Below the pieces are notes generated by a model that saw only the letters and a list, made by a program, of their open reading frames with translations, made no database searches and was not told the origin of the DNA. This document shows positions 34,335 through 43,036 of a DNA stretch of 64,000 nucleotides, in pieces. Each line of letters starts with the position of its first letter. Positions within the stretch are counted from its first letter, which is position 1. Origin of the DNA: Clostridium_AT stratigraminis (GTDB lineage Bacteria > Bacillota > Clostridia > Clostridiales > Clostridiaceae); contig NZ_JBJHZZ010000013.1 of assembly GCF_045310675.1 (NCBI RefSeq), positions 1-64,000 of the forward strand. The letters are read 5' to 3'. Position numbers and translations under genes: made by a program.

Positions 34335-34369
34335 AAAAGTATGAAGTCAGTAATGCTTCATACTTTTTA
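34335..34369 (+). terminator. Terminator of the DUF1657 gene
   Basis: AAAAGTATGAAG pairs with CTTCATACTTTT (12 bp), followed by TAT. Confidence 0.85.
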
Positions 34370-34400
34370 TATGAGTATTATATTTAATTTACACACTCCT

Positions 34401-35258
34401 CTAACGTAGTAAATAAGGTTCTAATTTATCCATCATCTTTTTCATCTTTTCAGCATTTCTTGAATACATAACCTTAGCCTTTTCATCATTGGTATCTAAT
34501 GCATAGGAGGTAAGGTCTGCTTGGATCTTCTGAATATTAGCATAGAGTAATTCTTTAAGATTATTCTGCGGAACTTGTATCTTATCATTATAAAGATCAA
34601 GATATAATGCTCCCGATGAATCAACCTGAGCTATAAAAACATTTTCTGGTATTACACCAATTTTCTCTAGTTCGGTTTGTAACCATTCCCTATTTATATT
34701 AGCAGCTCCTAAGGCATCATCCCTTATCTTACCATCTAGTATAACAGCTTGCGGCTCAATTGCTGGTGCAATTTTTCTCTCAAGATCATATGCTGTTAAA
34801 GGCTTCTTATCTGACTTTAGTAATACATTAATCTCCCCAGTTGCTTCCATCACGGCAAATTCAACATCAGCTAAACTAAATGCGTTTTTGGAACGAAGTT
34901 CACCTAAAAGATCTTTACCTGTAGCCCTTATTTTACTTAAGTTATCCTCCAATACTTTACCATCTTTTATTAAAATAGTCTCTTTACCGATAAATAAATC
35001 GTGCATGCTTTTACTTTTGATACATATATAATCTAATGCCATAACAAGTAAAGTCCATACAGCCAGAGCAATGATTCCAAAAGTCAGGTTTGAAATTACG
35101 TTTACTGAAGTTAAGGCAGCAATTAATGCAATAACCATATAGGTAACAAATTTATATGGCGTCATCTTGGAAATATTTCCACTACCTATAATCCTAATAA
35201 AAAAAAGTGTTACAAGAAACATAAGAAAAGACCTTAATAAAAACGTAAGTACATTCAC
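34401..35258 (-). CDS. DUF421/DUF1657 fusion membrane protein (2Duf-like, YetF family)
   Basis: A 285-residue protein. Three N-terminal membrane helices (residues 1-75, FLRSFLMFLVTLFFIRIIGSGNISKMTPYKFVTYMVI) lead into a soluble YetF domain (DUF421, about 80-215; LRSKNAFSLADVEFAVMEATGEINVLLK). The last 60 residues (LYANIQKIQADLTSYALDTNDEKAKVMYSRNAEKMKKMMDKL) look like DUF1657. This two-domain layout is that of 2Duf, linked in Bacillus to spore inner-membrane properties and wet-heat resistance. It follows the DUF1657 gene at 35275 by 16 nt. Confidence 0.88.
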   Translation of the reverse strand: MNVLTFLLRSFLMFLVTLFFIRIIGSGNISKMTPYKFVTYMVIALIAALTSVNVISNLTFGIIALAVWTLLVMALDYICIKSKSMHDLFIGKETILIKDGKVLEDNLSKIRATGKDLLGELRSKNAFSLADVEFAVMEATGEINVLLKSDKKPLTAYDLERKIAPAIEPQAVILDGKIRDDALGAANINREWLQTELEKIGVIPENVFIAQVDSSGALYLDLYNDKIQVPQNNLKELLYANIQKIQADLTSYALDTNDEKAKVMYSRNAEKMKKMMDKLEPYLLR

Positions 35259-35274
35259 TATGCCACCACCTTAA

Positions 35275-35481
35275 TCATAGCCCTTTATATTGGGGTTCCT
35301 CAAACTCTAAAGTTTTTACTCTAAATTGTAAATCAGTAATTATCTGCTGCGTTACTTTAATTGATTTTTCAAATGTATTTTTTTCTTCTGCAGTTTCACT
35401 TGTGTCAGCATAAATTCTTAAGGTTCCTTGAATCCAATTTAGTGTAGCAAGTGTCTGTTTCATCTTTGAACCGACTGTCAT
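35275..35481 (-). CDS. DUF1657 protein, second copy
   Basis: A 68-residue protein aligning end to end with the one at 34124: MTVGSKMKQTLATLNWIQGTLRIYADTSETAEEKNTFEKSI and the closing EEPQYKGL. ATG at 35481 has GGAGATG upstream. It forms a two-gene unit with the 2Duf-like gene. Confidence 0.87.
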   Translation of the reverse strand: MTVGSKMKQTLATLNWIQGTLRIYADTSETAEEKNTFEKSIKVTQQIITDLQFRVKTLEFEEPQYKGL

Positions 35482-35633
35482 AATAATCATCTCCAATAAA
35501 GTTATGAACGTGATTATTATTATCTATATCCTTAAAAATATTCTTCAAGATTATGATTATTTGCATTTTCCTTCATACCATTGATACCATATCAAAGATA
35601 ATACACTTTATCCATATAATTACTAATACATTA

Positions 35634-35685
35634 TTGACAAATATATCGTATGATGATATATTGTATATATCATCATACGATATAT
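35634..35685 (+). promoter_or_regulatory. PadR promoter with perfect 21-bp palindromic operator
   Basis: TTGACA (35634-35639), 17-nt spacer and TATATT (35657-35662) form the promoter. Arms 35641-35661 and 35665-35685 are exact reverse complements around TGT, covering the spacer, the -10 and the expected start site. The palindrome ends 1 nt before the ribosome site of the PadR gene. This is the expected place for autorepression. Confidence 0.88.
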
Positions 35686-35700
35686 TGGAGGTTGATATAT

Positions 35701-36018
35701 TTGGATAATACACCTTTGACAGAAGCTTTATTTTATATCTTATTGGCTGTACGTACACCAAATCATGGATATGGCATTATTCAAGAAGTAAGTGAAATGA
35801 CAGATAGAAGGGTAACATTAGGACCAGGAACCTTATATGGAGCTATTAATTCAATGCTTACAAAAGGATGGATTAGCTTGTATAGTGAGGATAAGGAATC
35901 TAGAAAGAAAAAGGAATACCTTATTACAAATGCAGGAAAAGAAATATTCCAAAACGAAGTGATAAGGTTAAATGAGCTTATAAGAAATGCAAAAAAGATG
36001 TATGATTTGGGGGTGTAA
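35701..36018 (+). CDS. PadR-family transcriptional regulator
   Basis: A 105-residue winged-helix protein: LTEALFYILLAVRTPNHGYGIIQEV, then the recognition region LGPGTLYGAINSMLTKGWISLY and the wing KKKEYLITNAGKEI. These are typical of PadR subfamily proteins paired with DUF2812. The start is TTG at 35701, 9 nt after GGAGG; longer frames run back through the operator and are unlikely. It is followed 4 nt later by the DUF2812 gene. It probably represses its own operon and responds to an unknown small molecule or envelope stress. Confidence 0.9.
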   Translation: MDNTPLTEALFYILLAVRTPNHGYGIIQEVSEMTDRRVTLGPGTLYGAINSMLTKGWISLYSEDKESRKKKEYLITNAGKEIFQNEVIRLNELIRNAKKMYDLGV

Positions 36019-36022
36019 ATAT

Positions 36023-36541
36023 ATGTTAAAATTTAAACTATATTATGACAAAGACACAGAAGAAAAATGGCTTAAAAAAATGTGTTTAAATGGTTGGGCA
36101 TTCAAAAAATTCTTTCTTGGTTTTTATACTTTTGAAAAATGTGAGCCAGGAGAATACAATTATCAAATAGACCTGCTTGATAATTGGAATGGTGAAAAAG
36201 ACGACTTTGCAGCTTTCATGGAGGATGCAGGAGTAAAAGTCATATCTCAATGGTGGAGATGGGTATATTTACAAAAAAAAGCATCAGAAGGTCCCTTTGA
36301 AATGTATACAGATGTAGAATCAAAAATCACTCATTACAGTAGGATTAAGAATTTTTTCAAAGTAGCCCTGACTATAGAAGTTATTTGTTTCTTTATGGAG
36401 TTGTTTGCAACAATTAATACCGGTTCCTATACTTTGGTAATATTTACAATATTACTTGCAGTAATATCTTTAGCAATGTTAAAAGTAGTTTGGAAATGTA
36501 AGTGGAAAATTGAAGAATATAAACATGAGAAAGATATATAG
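36023..36541 (+). CDS. DUF2812 membrane protein
   Basis: A 172-residue protein with a soluble N-terminal DUF2812 domain (residues 1-100: EEKWLKKMCLNGWAFKKFFLGFYTFEKCEPGEYNYQIDLL ... VISQWWRWVYLQKK) and two membrane helices near 115-160. DUF2812 proteins almost always sit beside a PadR regulator, as here. ATG at 36023 has GGGGGTG. Function unknown. Confidence 0.88.
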   Translation: MLKFKLYYDKDTEEKWLKKMCLNGWAFKKFFLGFYTFEKCEPGEYNYQIDLLDNWNGEKDDFAAFMEDAGVKVISQWWRWVYLQKKASEGPFEMYTDVESKITHYSRIKNFFKVALTIEVICFFMELFATINTGSYTLVIFTILLAVISLAMLKVVWKCKWKIEEYKHEKDI

Positions 36542-36573
36542 TAAGTGTAGAAAAAATAAGGAAACATCATAGA

Positions 36574-36599
36574 GGGAAGCCTAAACATAATGGCTTCCC
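36574..36599 (+). terminator. Hairpin after the PadR-DUF2812 operon
   Basis: GGGAAGCC pairs with GGCTTCCC around 10 nt. The following T-run is weak (TTAAAAATTG). Confidence 0.65.
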
Positions 36600-36654
36600 T
36601 TAAAAATTGTTAATAAATTTTAGTTGTCCTATAAAAATTACATTGGATGTGTAG

Positions 36655-37917
36655 CTACATTTCTGCAGATCTATTTACTGAATCTGCTTTTTTTGTCTTA
36701 AGAGCCAGTATACTTCCAAGGGCTCCAACAAACATAAATATTATATCGAAAATATATAAAGCAGCAAATCCTGACTTATCAATTATAACTCCTGAGACTA
36801 TAGAACCTATAACTGATACAATAGTAGTTAGAATCATAAAGCTTGAGAAAATTGTAGAATAATGCTTAGTTCCAAAGAATTTGGAAACATACATAGGCAT
36901 TGCAATTGTACTCATCATTAATCCTCCACCTGCAAGCACCATGTATAATATTGATACAGAAGGTATGCTTTTCATTAAAATTAGAGATCCAACTGCTACT
37001 ACTGCCATTACCAAGGCTATTAATCCTCCCTTTAATAATCCAGCCTTATCAAGTATATAGCCAACTACTACTTTCCCTATCATAGAACATATTCCAAAAG
37101 CAGATATAAACATACTTAGTTTTGCCCCTGTATAGCCAATTGTTTTTAAATAGGATGGAGTCTGTAGAAAAACACTTACTTGAGGTATTACATAACCTGC
37201 AACAAAAAGAACTACAAACCAATAAGCTGGTGTCTTTATGGCCTCTTTAACAGTCATACCTGCCTGACTCTCATTAATGTTAGTTGATTGAGAATCTTGA
37301 ACTTTAGGATCTCCTTCATTTAATCCATATGGCTTTAATTGCTTTTCTTCTGGATGGGTACGAATGATAATAGCTGATATTACTGCTAAAGCAATTACTA
37401 TAATTCCATAAACCATAAAAGCGGTTTTATATCCGCTATTATCAATTATAAGTGATAAGATAGGTGCAAATACAGCTGAACCTAGTCCAATACCTGCTGT
37501 TGCTATTCCAAGGGCAGTTCCTTTCTTAACTATGAACCAATTAGTTATAAGGATAGGAACCGGCAGTGCGGAAATAGCAACAGCAACTAGGCCAATTAGC
37601 AATCCAAAAACATATAGCATTGAAAGACTATTTACTAAACCCATTCCTAAAATAAATATGCCTTCAAGAACCCCAAAGACCAATACTAATTTTCTTAAAT
37701 CAGACTTGCCAACAAACTTGCTTAATAAAATGCTGCCAACTAACATTCCAATAGAATATAAAGAAACGATAGCTGATACTTGTGCTTGAGTATAACCATT
37801 AGCTTTACTTAGCGGGCTCAAAAAAACAGCTAGTGTAGATACAACCCCTGAACCCATTGCATTTAAGAGCACTGTTGCAACAACAATAATCCAACCATAA
37901 AATAATTTTTTCCCCAT
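36655..37917 (-). CDS. MFS transporter, OFA (oxalate/formate antiporter-like) family
   Basis: A 420-residue twelve-helix transporter. The N-terminus KKLFYGWIIVVATVLLNAMGSGVVSTLAVFLSPL and the loop RTHPEEKQLKPYG between the two halves are typical of OFA-type carriers; SKFVGKSDLRKL is the usual A-loop. It begins 2 nt after the M20 peptidase stop codon and is translated from a GGGGGA site within it, so the two genes form an operon. It probably imports a carboxylate or amide that the peptidase then cleaves; the substrate is unknown. Confidence 0.88.
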   Translation of the reverse strand: MGKKLFYGWIIVVATVLLNAMGSGVVSTLAVFLSPLSKANGYTQAQVSAIVSLYSIGMLVGSILLSKFVGKSDLRKLVLVFGVLEGIFILGMGLVNSLSMLYVFGLLIGLVAVAISALPVPILITNWFIVKKGTALGIATAGIGLGSAVFAPILSLIIDNSGYKTAFMVYGIIVIALAVISAIIIRTHPEEKQLKPYGLNEGDPKVQDSQSTNINESQAGMTVKEAIKTPAYWFVVLFVAGYVIPQVSVFLQTPSYLKTIGYTGAKLSMFISAFGICSMIGKVVVGYILDKAGLLKGGLIALVMAVVAVGSLILMKSIPSVSILYMVLAGGGLMMSTIAMPMYVSKFFGTKHYSTIFSSFMILTTIVSVIGSIVSGVIIDKSGFAALYIFDIIFMFVGALGSILALKTKKADSVNRSAEM

Positions 37918-37919
37918 TT

Positions 37920-39152
37920 TTATCCCCCTATTATATCACTTTCAAATAATCTATTTATTTTTTTTAACCATTCTATTGCATAGCCTGCATATACTGCAGC
38001 TCCCTTTGAAAGCACAGCTTCATCGAAAAATACTTTAGGGTGATGCATTGGATAAATATATCCATCATTTGAATTTCCAGCTCCAATCATTATAGTTATA
38101 GATGGAACTTCTTGACTTATAAATGCAAAATCTTCTGAGCCCATACCTTTTGAACCAGGCATTATTAAATCCATTGGAATAAAAGATTTCTCACCAAAAT
38201 ACTCAGCCAAAAATTCCTTAGCAAATTCAACACTCTTAGCATCGCTTATAAAAGCTGGTGCATGATTAGAAAATTCTATAGTTGCCTCTGCTCTATAAGT
38301 TTTTGCAATTCCTTCTGCAACCTCTTGAATTCTATTTACAATAAAATCCCTATTTTTCTTAGTAAATGTTCTTAAGGTTCCTCTTAATTCAGCTTTATCA
38401 GGTATAACATTATTTATTGTTCCGCCTTCCATAACACCAACAGTTAGAACAGCAGTATCAGTAGTATCCACTTCTCTACTAATTATTTCTTGTAGTCCCA
38501 AATAAATATGTGCCATTATATTTAAAGGATCTACTCCTGTTTGAGGCATAGCACCATGAGCTCCTTTGCCTTTAATTGTTATTTTAAACCAATCACAGCC
38601 CGCCATTGTTGGACCAGTTCCTGATACCATTATAGTGCCAACAGGAAAGGGCATACCCGACATAACATGTATCATCATTGCAGCATCAACTCTAGGATTT
38701 TGTAAAACTCCTGCTTCTATCATTGAATGTGCACCTTCCATGGTTTCTTCTGCAGGCTGGAACATTAATTTAACATATCCCTCTATTTCATTTTCTCTTT
38801 CTTTTAAAAGCTTTGCTGCTCCCAGTAACATGGTTGTATGCATGTCATGACCGCAAGCATGCATGTTACCATTTTCAGATTTGTATAAACAATCTGCCTC
38901 TTCTTTTATCTTTAGGGCATCCATGTCTCCTCTTATAAGTATAGTTTTATCAATAGTTCCCTTACCCAAAACCACTACTATACCAGAGTCAGTTATTCTT
39001 TGTGGCTTACATCCCATCTCTTCAAGAGTCTTAAACACATATTCAGATGTTATTGGCAAATTAAGACCAACCTCTGGGTTTCTGTGAAAATACTGCCTAT
39101 GATTCACTAATTCCGATTGAAGTGCTTCTGCACTTTTTACTAAAGTATTCAT
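37920..39152 (-). CDS. M20-family amidohydrolase
   Basis: A 410-residue metal-dependent hydrolase of the peptidase M20D/HipO type. Metal-binding motifs: MHACGHDMHTTMLLGAAKLL, QPAEETMEGAHSMIEAG, and the late His in YPMHHPKVFFDEA. The dimerisation domain lies around 185-300 (GKGAHGAMPQTGVDPLNIMAH). Relatives cleave N-acyl amino acids, hippurate or indole conjugates. ATG at 39152 has AAGGAGG. The gene has a sigma-54 promoter upstream and is adjacent to a sigma-54 activator, so it is likely induced by its substrate. Confidence 0.93.
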   Translation of the reverse strand: MNTLVKSAEALQSELVNHRQYFHRNPEVGLNLPITSEYVFKTLEEMGCKPQRITDSGIVVVLGKGTIDKTILIRGDMDALKIKEEADCLYKSENGNMHACGHDMHTTMLLGAAKLLKERENEIEGYVKLMFQPAEETMEGAHSMIEAGVLQNPRVDAAMMIHVMSGMPFPVGTIMVSGTGPTMAGCDWFKITIKGKGAHGAMPQTGVDPLNIMAHIYLGLQEIISREVDTTDTAVLTVGVMEGGTINNVIPDKAELRGTLRTFTKKNRDFIVNRIQEVAEGIAKTYRAEATIEFSNHAPAFISDAKSVEFAKEFLAEYFGEKSFIPMDLIMPGSKGMGSEDFAFISQEVPSITIMIGAGNSNDGYIYPMHHPKVFFDEAVLSKGAAVYAGYAIEWLKKINRLFESDIIGG

Positions 39153-39187
39153 TGTAATTCCTCCTTAAGCTTTGATAAAAATATATA

Positions 39188-39203
39188 AGCAATTATTGTG
39201 CCA
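39188..39203 (-). promoter_or_regulatory. Sigma-54 promoter of the M20/MFS operon
   Basis: On the minus strand TGGCACAATAATTGCT matches the -24/-12 consensus TGGCAC-N5-TTGCW exactly. It lies 36 bp before the peptidase ATG and next to a sigma-54-dependent activator gene. Confidence 0.92.
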
Positions 39204-39255
39204 ACTCAAACTGTTACTGATAATCCTGCCTCTTAACATATTTTAAAATTAAAAC

Positions 39256-39292
39256 GGTTCATAATTGACCACTTTACTGTCAATTATGAACC
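39256..39292 (-). terminator. Inverted repeat between activator and target operon
   Basis: GGTTCATAATTGAC pairs perfectly with GTCAATTATGAACC (14 bp, 9-nt loop), followed on the minus strand by GTTTTAATTTT. It can terminate the activator gene. Because it lies 50-90 bp upstream of the sigma-54 promoter, it could also be the activator's enhancer site. Confidence 0.7.
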
Positions 39293-39300
39293 ATAACTAA

Positions 39301-41214
39301 TTATTCAATATTATATTTAACAAGTTTTCTTTTTAAGGTGTTTCTGCTAATTCCTAGTTTAGCAGCAGTTCTTTGTTTGTTAAAACCTTCTTTCTCATAG
39401 GCCTTTAAAATTGAATTTCTTTCAGCTTCTTCTAATTCATTATTATTATCAACTTTTGATTTACCATTTGTAAGCTTAAATTTTGAAAGTGCACTCTTAA
39501 CATTATCAAACTTCACCATACCTTTTCTTGTTAATACCACAAGTCTCTCTAATATGTTACGCAGCTCTCTTATATTTCCTGGCCAATCATGATTAATAAA
39601 AATTTGAAATATTTCATTATCAATTCCAATAACTTCACTACTTAATTCATTGTTAAGTTGATTCAACATTTCATTTATTAGGCCCGTTAAATCCTCTTTC
39701 CTTTCTCTTAAAGGACAAAGGTTTAGTTCTAGTACATTCAGCCTATAATACAAATCTAATCTAAAATTTCCTTTTTTAACTTCATCATACAAATTCTTAT
39801 TAGTAGCAGATATAATTCGTACGTTTACTGGAATCATTTTGTTATCCCCAATTCTTAGAATTTGTTTTTCTTGGATAACCCTTAATAATTTTACTTGAAG
39901 AGATAAATCCATTTCTCCTATTTCATCTAAAAAAATAGTACCATTATGAGCTAATTCAAATAACCCTTGCTTTCCACCTTTTCGTGCCCCAGTAAATGCG
40001 CCCTCTGAATAACCAAACAATTCACTTTCAAGTAAATTTGGAGGCAATGCAGTACAGTTAATAGGAACAAATGGATATTTTTTTCTTTCACTATTATTGT
40101 GGATAGCTTGTGCTAAAATTTCCTTTCCTGTACCGGATTCACCTGTAATGAGAATCGTTGAAGAAACTTCCGAATACACTTTTGCTAATCTAATAATCTC
40201 TTTCATTTCCTTACTTTTACCAATCAAATCACTAAAAGTATTTTTCGCATAAAAATTAGTTTCTGCAGTATGTAATCTAATTTCTTGTTCGGCTTTACGA
40301 ATTTCATTTATTCTTTTAATGCTTGCCACTGCACCTCTTGCCGAGCCTTCTACTTTTATAGGGATAAAATCACAAATTACATCCATGCCTTTAATGGTAA
40401 TAATTCTATCTTTAACCTTTTTATTATTCATAACTTCAAATAATTCTAATTCAGGAAAAATGTCATTTATATTTTTACCTATTACTTCTATCTCATTTAT
40501 ATTAAAATATTTCTCACATATATAGTTGAAGGTTGAAATAACTCCATTTTCATCTATTGCTAAAATGCCCTCTGAAGAGTGATTAATAATTGTTTTAAAC
40601 TTCTCTTTATCTGATCTTTCTCTCATTGTCATTTCATATAACTCAACAGCCCTGTGAACAGACTCGATTATAGCTTCTTTTCCTGAATCAATAACTTTAT
40701 AATCTATACCCATTATCTTATAATCTTGACTGCTATTATCTCCTGGACTTAGACCAAGAATAATATCAATCTTATTCTTTTGTAATATATCAATAAACTC
40801 TTTTTCCTTTTTATACAATATAATATTATTAGAAAATTTACATATGTTAAGGCCAAGTAATTTTCCTATATTGATTATAGAATCACTAATTTTATCTTCA
40901 GTAATAGCCAATGCGATCTTCTTTTTTATAAAATTGCTATCATTTAATAGATTTAATATATCTTCTAATTTTATATCAATATTCACAACATTAATATCTA
41001 CATTAGCTCTAATATCGTCTGCTATCATTCCTCTAGTTATAATTATTTCTTTACCCATAATTTTATAATCTTCTGCTTTTATTAAATAATTTTCTAAAGT
41101 CACAGGCACAATTTCTATATCAATTCCAATTGATTGAACAGCTTCTCGAGCCCTATTTGCCAATTTCTCATATATTGCAAATATAACAATTTTGTTTTCA
41201 ACATTTATATTCAT
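39301..41214 (-). CDS. PrpR-like sigma-54-dependent transcriptional activator
   Basis: A 637-residue enhancer-binding protein. Residues 1-200 resemble the PrpR N-terminal sensor domain, 215-320 are a PAS domain (IINHSSEGILAIDENGVISTFN), 340-570 the AAA+ domain with Walker A GESGTGKEI, the sigma-54-contacting GAFTGA loop, and Walker B TIFLDEIGEM, and the last 45 residues a Fis helix-turn-helix (RTAAKLGISRNTLKRKL). It is a one-component regulator. It should act on the sigma-54 promoter at 39188 and control the M20 hydrolase and MFS carrier. Confidence 0.95.
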   Translation of the reverse strand: MNINVENKIVIFAIYEKLANRAREAVQSIGIDIEIVPVTLENYLIKAEDYKIMGKEIIITRGMIADDIRANVDINVVNIDIKLEDILNLLNDSNFIKKKIALAITEDKISDSIINIGKLLGLNICKFSNNIILYKKEKEFIDILQKNKIDIILGLSPGDNSSQDYKIMGIDYKVIDSGKEAIIESVHRAVELYEMTMRERSDKEKFKTIINHSSEGILAIDENGVISTFNYICEKYFNINEIEVIGKNINDIFPELELFEVMNNKKVKDRIITIKGMDVICDFIPIKVEGSARGAVASIKRINEIRKAEQEIRLHTAETNFYAKNTFSDLIGKSKEMKEIIRLAKVYSEVSSTILITGESGTGKEILAQAIHNNSERKKYPFVPINCTALPPNLLESELFGYSEGAFTGARKGGKQGLFELAHNGTIFLDEIGEMDLSLQVKLLRVIQEKQILRIGDNKMIPVNVRIISATNKNLYDEVKKGNFRLDLYYRLNVLELNLCPLRERKEDLTGLINEMLNQLNNELSSEVIGIDNEIFQIFINHDWPGNIRELRNILERLVVLTRKGMVKFDNVKSALSKFKLTNGKSKVDNNNELEEAERNSILKAYEKEGFNKQRTAAKLGISRNTLKRKLVKYNIE

Positions 41215-41302
41215 AAAATCCCCCCAAATACAAATATAAATTTAAATATCTGCTTTCTTCACTATATCATTATTTCAGCTTTAAAAACAGATAATATAAA
41301 AT

Positions 41303-41345
41303 ACAAAAAAAAACAATAATATTTTTAAATATTACTGCTTTTTTG
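41303..41345. terminator. Terminator after the ABC-F gene
   Basis: AATATTT and AAATATT form a short AT stem with runs of A before and T after, so both strands show U-tails. It closes the ABC-F transcript on the minus strand. Confidence 0.6.
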
Positions 41346-41388
41346 TTATTACTTATGATATCTAAAAATTGTGCGTCACATGGAACTG

Positions 41389-42945
41389 TTAATAAATTTT
41401 AGTAGTCCAATCCTCACAATTCCAAACTTCAGTTACTACATCTTTATAAAACTCTGGTTCATGGCAAACTATTAAAATAGTTCCCTTATACTCTTTTAAA
41501 GCCCTTTTAAGCTCATCTTTTGCATCTACATCTAAGTGATTTGTAGGCTCGTCAAGAATTAATATATTAGTTTCATTATTTATAAGTTTTGCAAGCCTTA
41601 CCTTAGCAGCTTCTCCCCCTGATAATACCTTTATCATACTCTCAATGTGTTTAGTAGTTAGGCCGCATTTTGCAAGAGCCGCACGTACTTCATATTGGGT
41701 AAATCCGGGGAACTCCTCCCAAAATTCTTCAATACAAGTATTTGTATTACCCTCTCTGCTTTCCTGCTCAAAGTATCCAATGTATTGATAGTCTCCAAGC
41801 TCTACATCTCCACCTATTGGCTTAATTTGACCCATTAAACTCTTAAGCAACGTAGTTTTCCCAAGTCCATTAGAGCCTACTAAGGCAATTTTTTGTCCTC
41901 TTTCCATGTATAGATTAAGGGGCTTTGTAAGCGGGCTATCATATCCTATCACTAGGTCCTTAGTTTGAAATATAACCTTTCCAGAAGCCCTAGCTGTTTT
42001 AAAATTAAAGGTTGGTTTTGGCTTTTCCTGTGAAAGCTCAATTCTATCAATTTTATCAAGCTTTTTCTGTCTTGATTTAGCCATATTAGCAGTTGCAACA
42101 TTAGCTTTATTTCTAGCAACAAAATCCTCTAGTCTCGCAATTTCAGCTTGCTGCCTTTCATAAGCCTGTTCCAATTGTTTCTTTTTAGCTTCATATATTC
42201 TTTCAAATTCATCATAGTTTCCTACATATCTTGTAAGCTGTTTATTTTCTACATGATATATTAGATTTATTACTGAATTTAAGAATGGCATATCATGAGA
42301 TATTAATATAAAGGCATTCTCGTAAGCATTTAAAAATCTCTTAAGCCACTCAATATGAGCCTCATCCAAGTAATTTGTAGGCTCGTCTAAGAGTAAAATA
42401 TCAGGAGTTTCTAAAAGAAGTTTAGCAAGTAAAACCTTTGTTCTTTGCCCTCCGCTTAAATTCGTTACATCATTATCTAATCCTATGTCTAAAAGGCCTA
42501 ACCCTCTAGCAGTTTCTTCAATTTTAGCATCTATTACATAAAAGCCATTATGATCAAGCATGTCCTGAATTACTGCCGTTCTTTCAAGCATTTTATCAAG
42601 TTCCTCTGGAGTAACCTCTCCCATTTTTCCATATAGCTCATTCATTTCAGTTTCTGCATCGAATAGATATTGAAAAGCACCTTTTAATACATCTCTAATT
42701 GATTGCCCGCTTTTAAGAACTACATGCTGATCCATGTAACCTACCCTTACTCTGTTTGACCATTCAATTTGTCCTTCATCAGGCATAAGCTTTCCTGTAA
42801 TTATATTCATAAAGGTAGATTTGCCTTCTCCATTTGCTCCAATAAAACCAACATGCTCCCCCTTTAACAATCTAAAGGATACATTTTCAAATATAGCTCT
42901 ATCACCAAACCCATGGCTTATATTTTTTACTGTTAATATACTCAT
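41389..42945 (-). CDS. ABC-F family ATPase (YbiT/YkpA-like)
   Basis: A 518-residue cytosolic protein with two ATPase domains and no membrane segment. Domain 1: GANGEGKST, LSGGQRTKVLLAKLLL, LLLDEPTNYLD. Domain 2: GSNGLGKTT, LSGGEAAKVRLAK, ILDEPTNHLD. The linker (about residues 235-310) is charged and helical, as in ribosome E-site-binding ABC-F proteins. It may assist stalled translation or give low-level antibiotic resistance. I start it at ATG 42945 (AAGGAGAG upstream); the frame is open 90 nt further through a palindromic repeat and that extension is probably not coding. Confidence 0.92.
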   Translation of the reverse strand: MSILTVKNISHGFGDRAIFENVSFRLLKGEHVGFIGANGEGKSTFMNIITGKLMPDEGQIEWSNRVRVGYMDQHVVLKSGQSIRDVLKGAFQYLFDAETEMNELYGKMGEVTPEELDKMLERTAVIQDMLDHNGFYVIDAKIEETARGLGLLDIGLDNDVTNLSGGQRTKVLLAKLLLETPDILLLDEPTNYLDEAHIEWLKRFLNAYENAFILISHDMPFLNSVINLIYHVENKQLTRYVGNYDEFERIYEAKKKQLEQAYERQQAEIARLEDFVARNKANVATANMAKSRQKKLDKIDRIELSQEKPKPTFNFKTARASGKVIFQTKDLVIGYDSPLTKPLNLYMERGQKIALVGSNGLGKTTLLKSLMGQIKPIGGDVELGDYQYIGYFEQESREGNTNTCIEEFWEEFPGFTQYEVRAALAKCGLTTKHIESMIKVLSGGEAAKVRLAKLINNETNILILDEPTNHLDVDAKDELKRALKEYKGTILIVCHEPEFYKDVVTEVWNCEDWTTKIY

Positions 42946-42961
42946 TAATTTCTCTCCTTGA

Positions 42962-43036
42962 GGTGGCATATGGACGTTTCTTCCGCCACATTTTTCATGT
43001 GCTGCAATGTGGCAAGGAGACGTTTCTCCTACCACA
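42962..43036 (-). repeat. Cluster of palindromic units upstream of the ABC-F gene
   Basis: On the minus strand two related units occur: one with AGGAGA-AACG-TCTCCT flanked by TGTGG and CCACA, the other with GGAAGAAACGTCC flanked by GTGGC and GCCAC. Between them GCCACATT pairs with AATGTGGC. The 75 bp can thus form alternative hairpins in the ABC-F 5' leader. It could be a small repeat family or a regulatory leader. Confidence 0.65.

Noticed and set aside
36608..36632. Short match to the 3' end of the ABC-F gene (reads TTKIY-stop on the minus strand)
   Set aside because: Only about 25 bp of AT-rich sequence agree; too short to claim a gene remnant.
42946..43035. N-terminal extension of the ABC-F protein by 30 codons
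   Set aside because: It is encoded by a palindromic repeat, has no ribosome site, and the family N-terminus is MSILTVKN behind AAGGAGAG.
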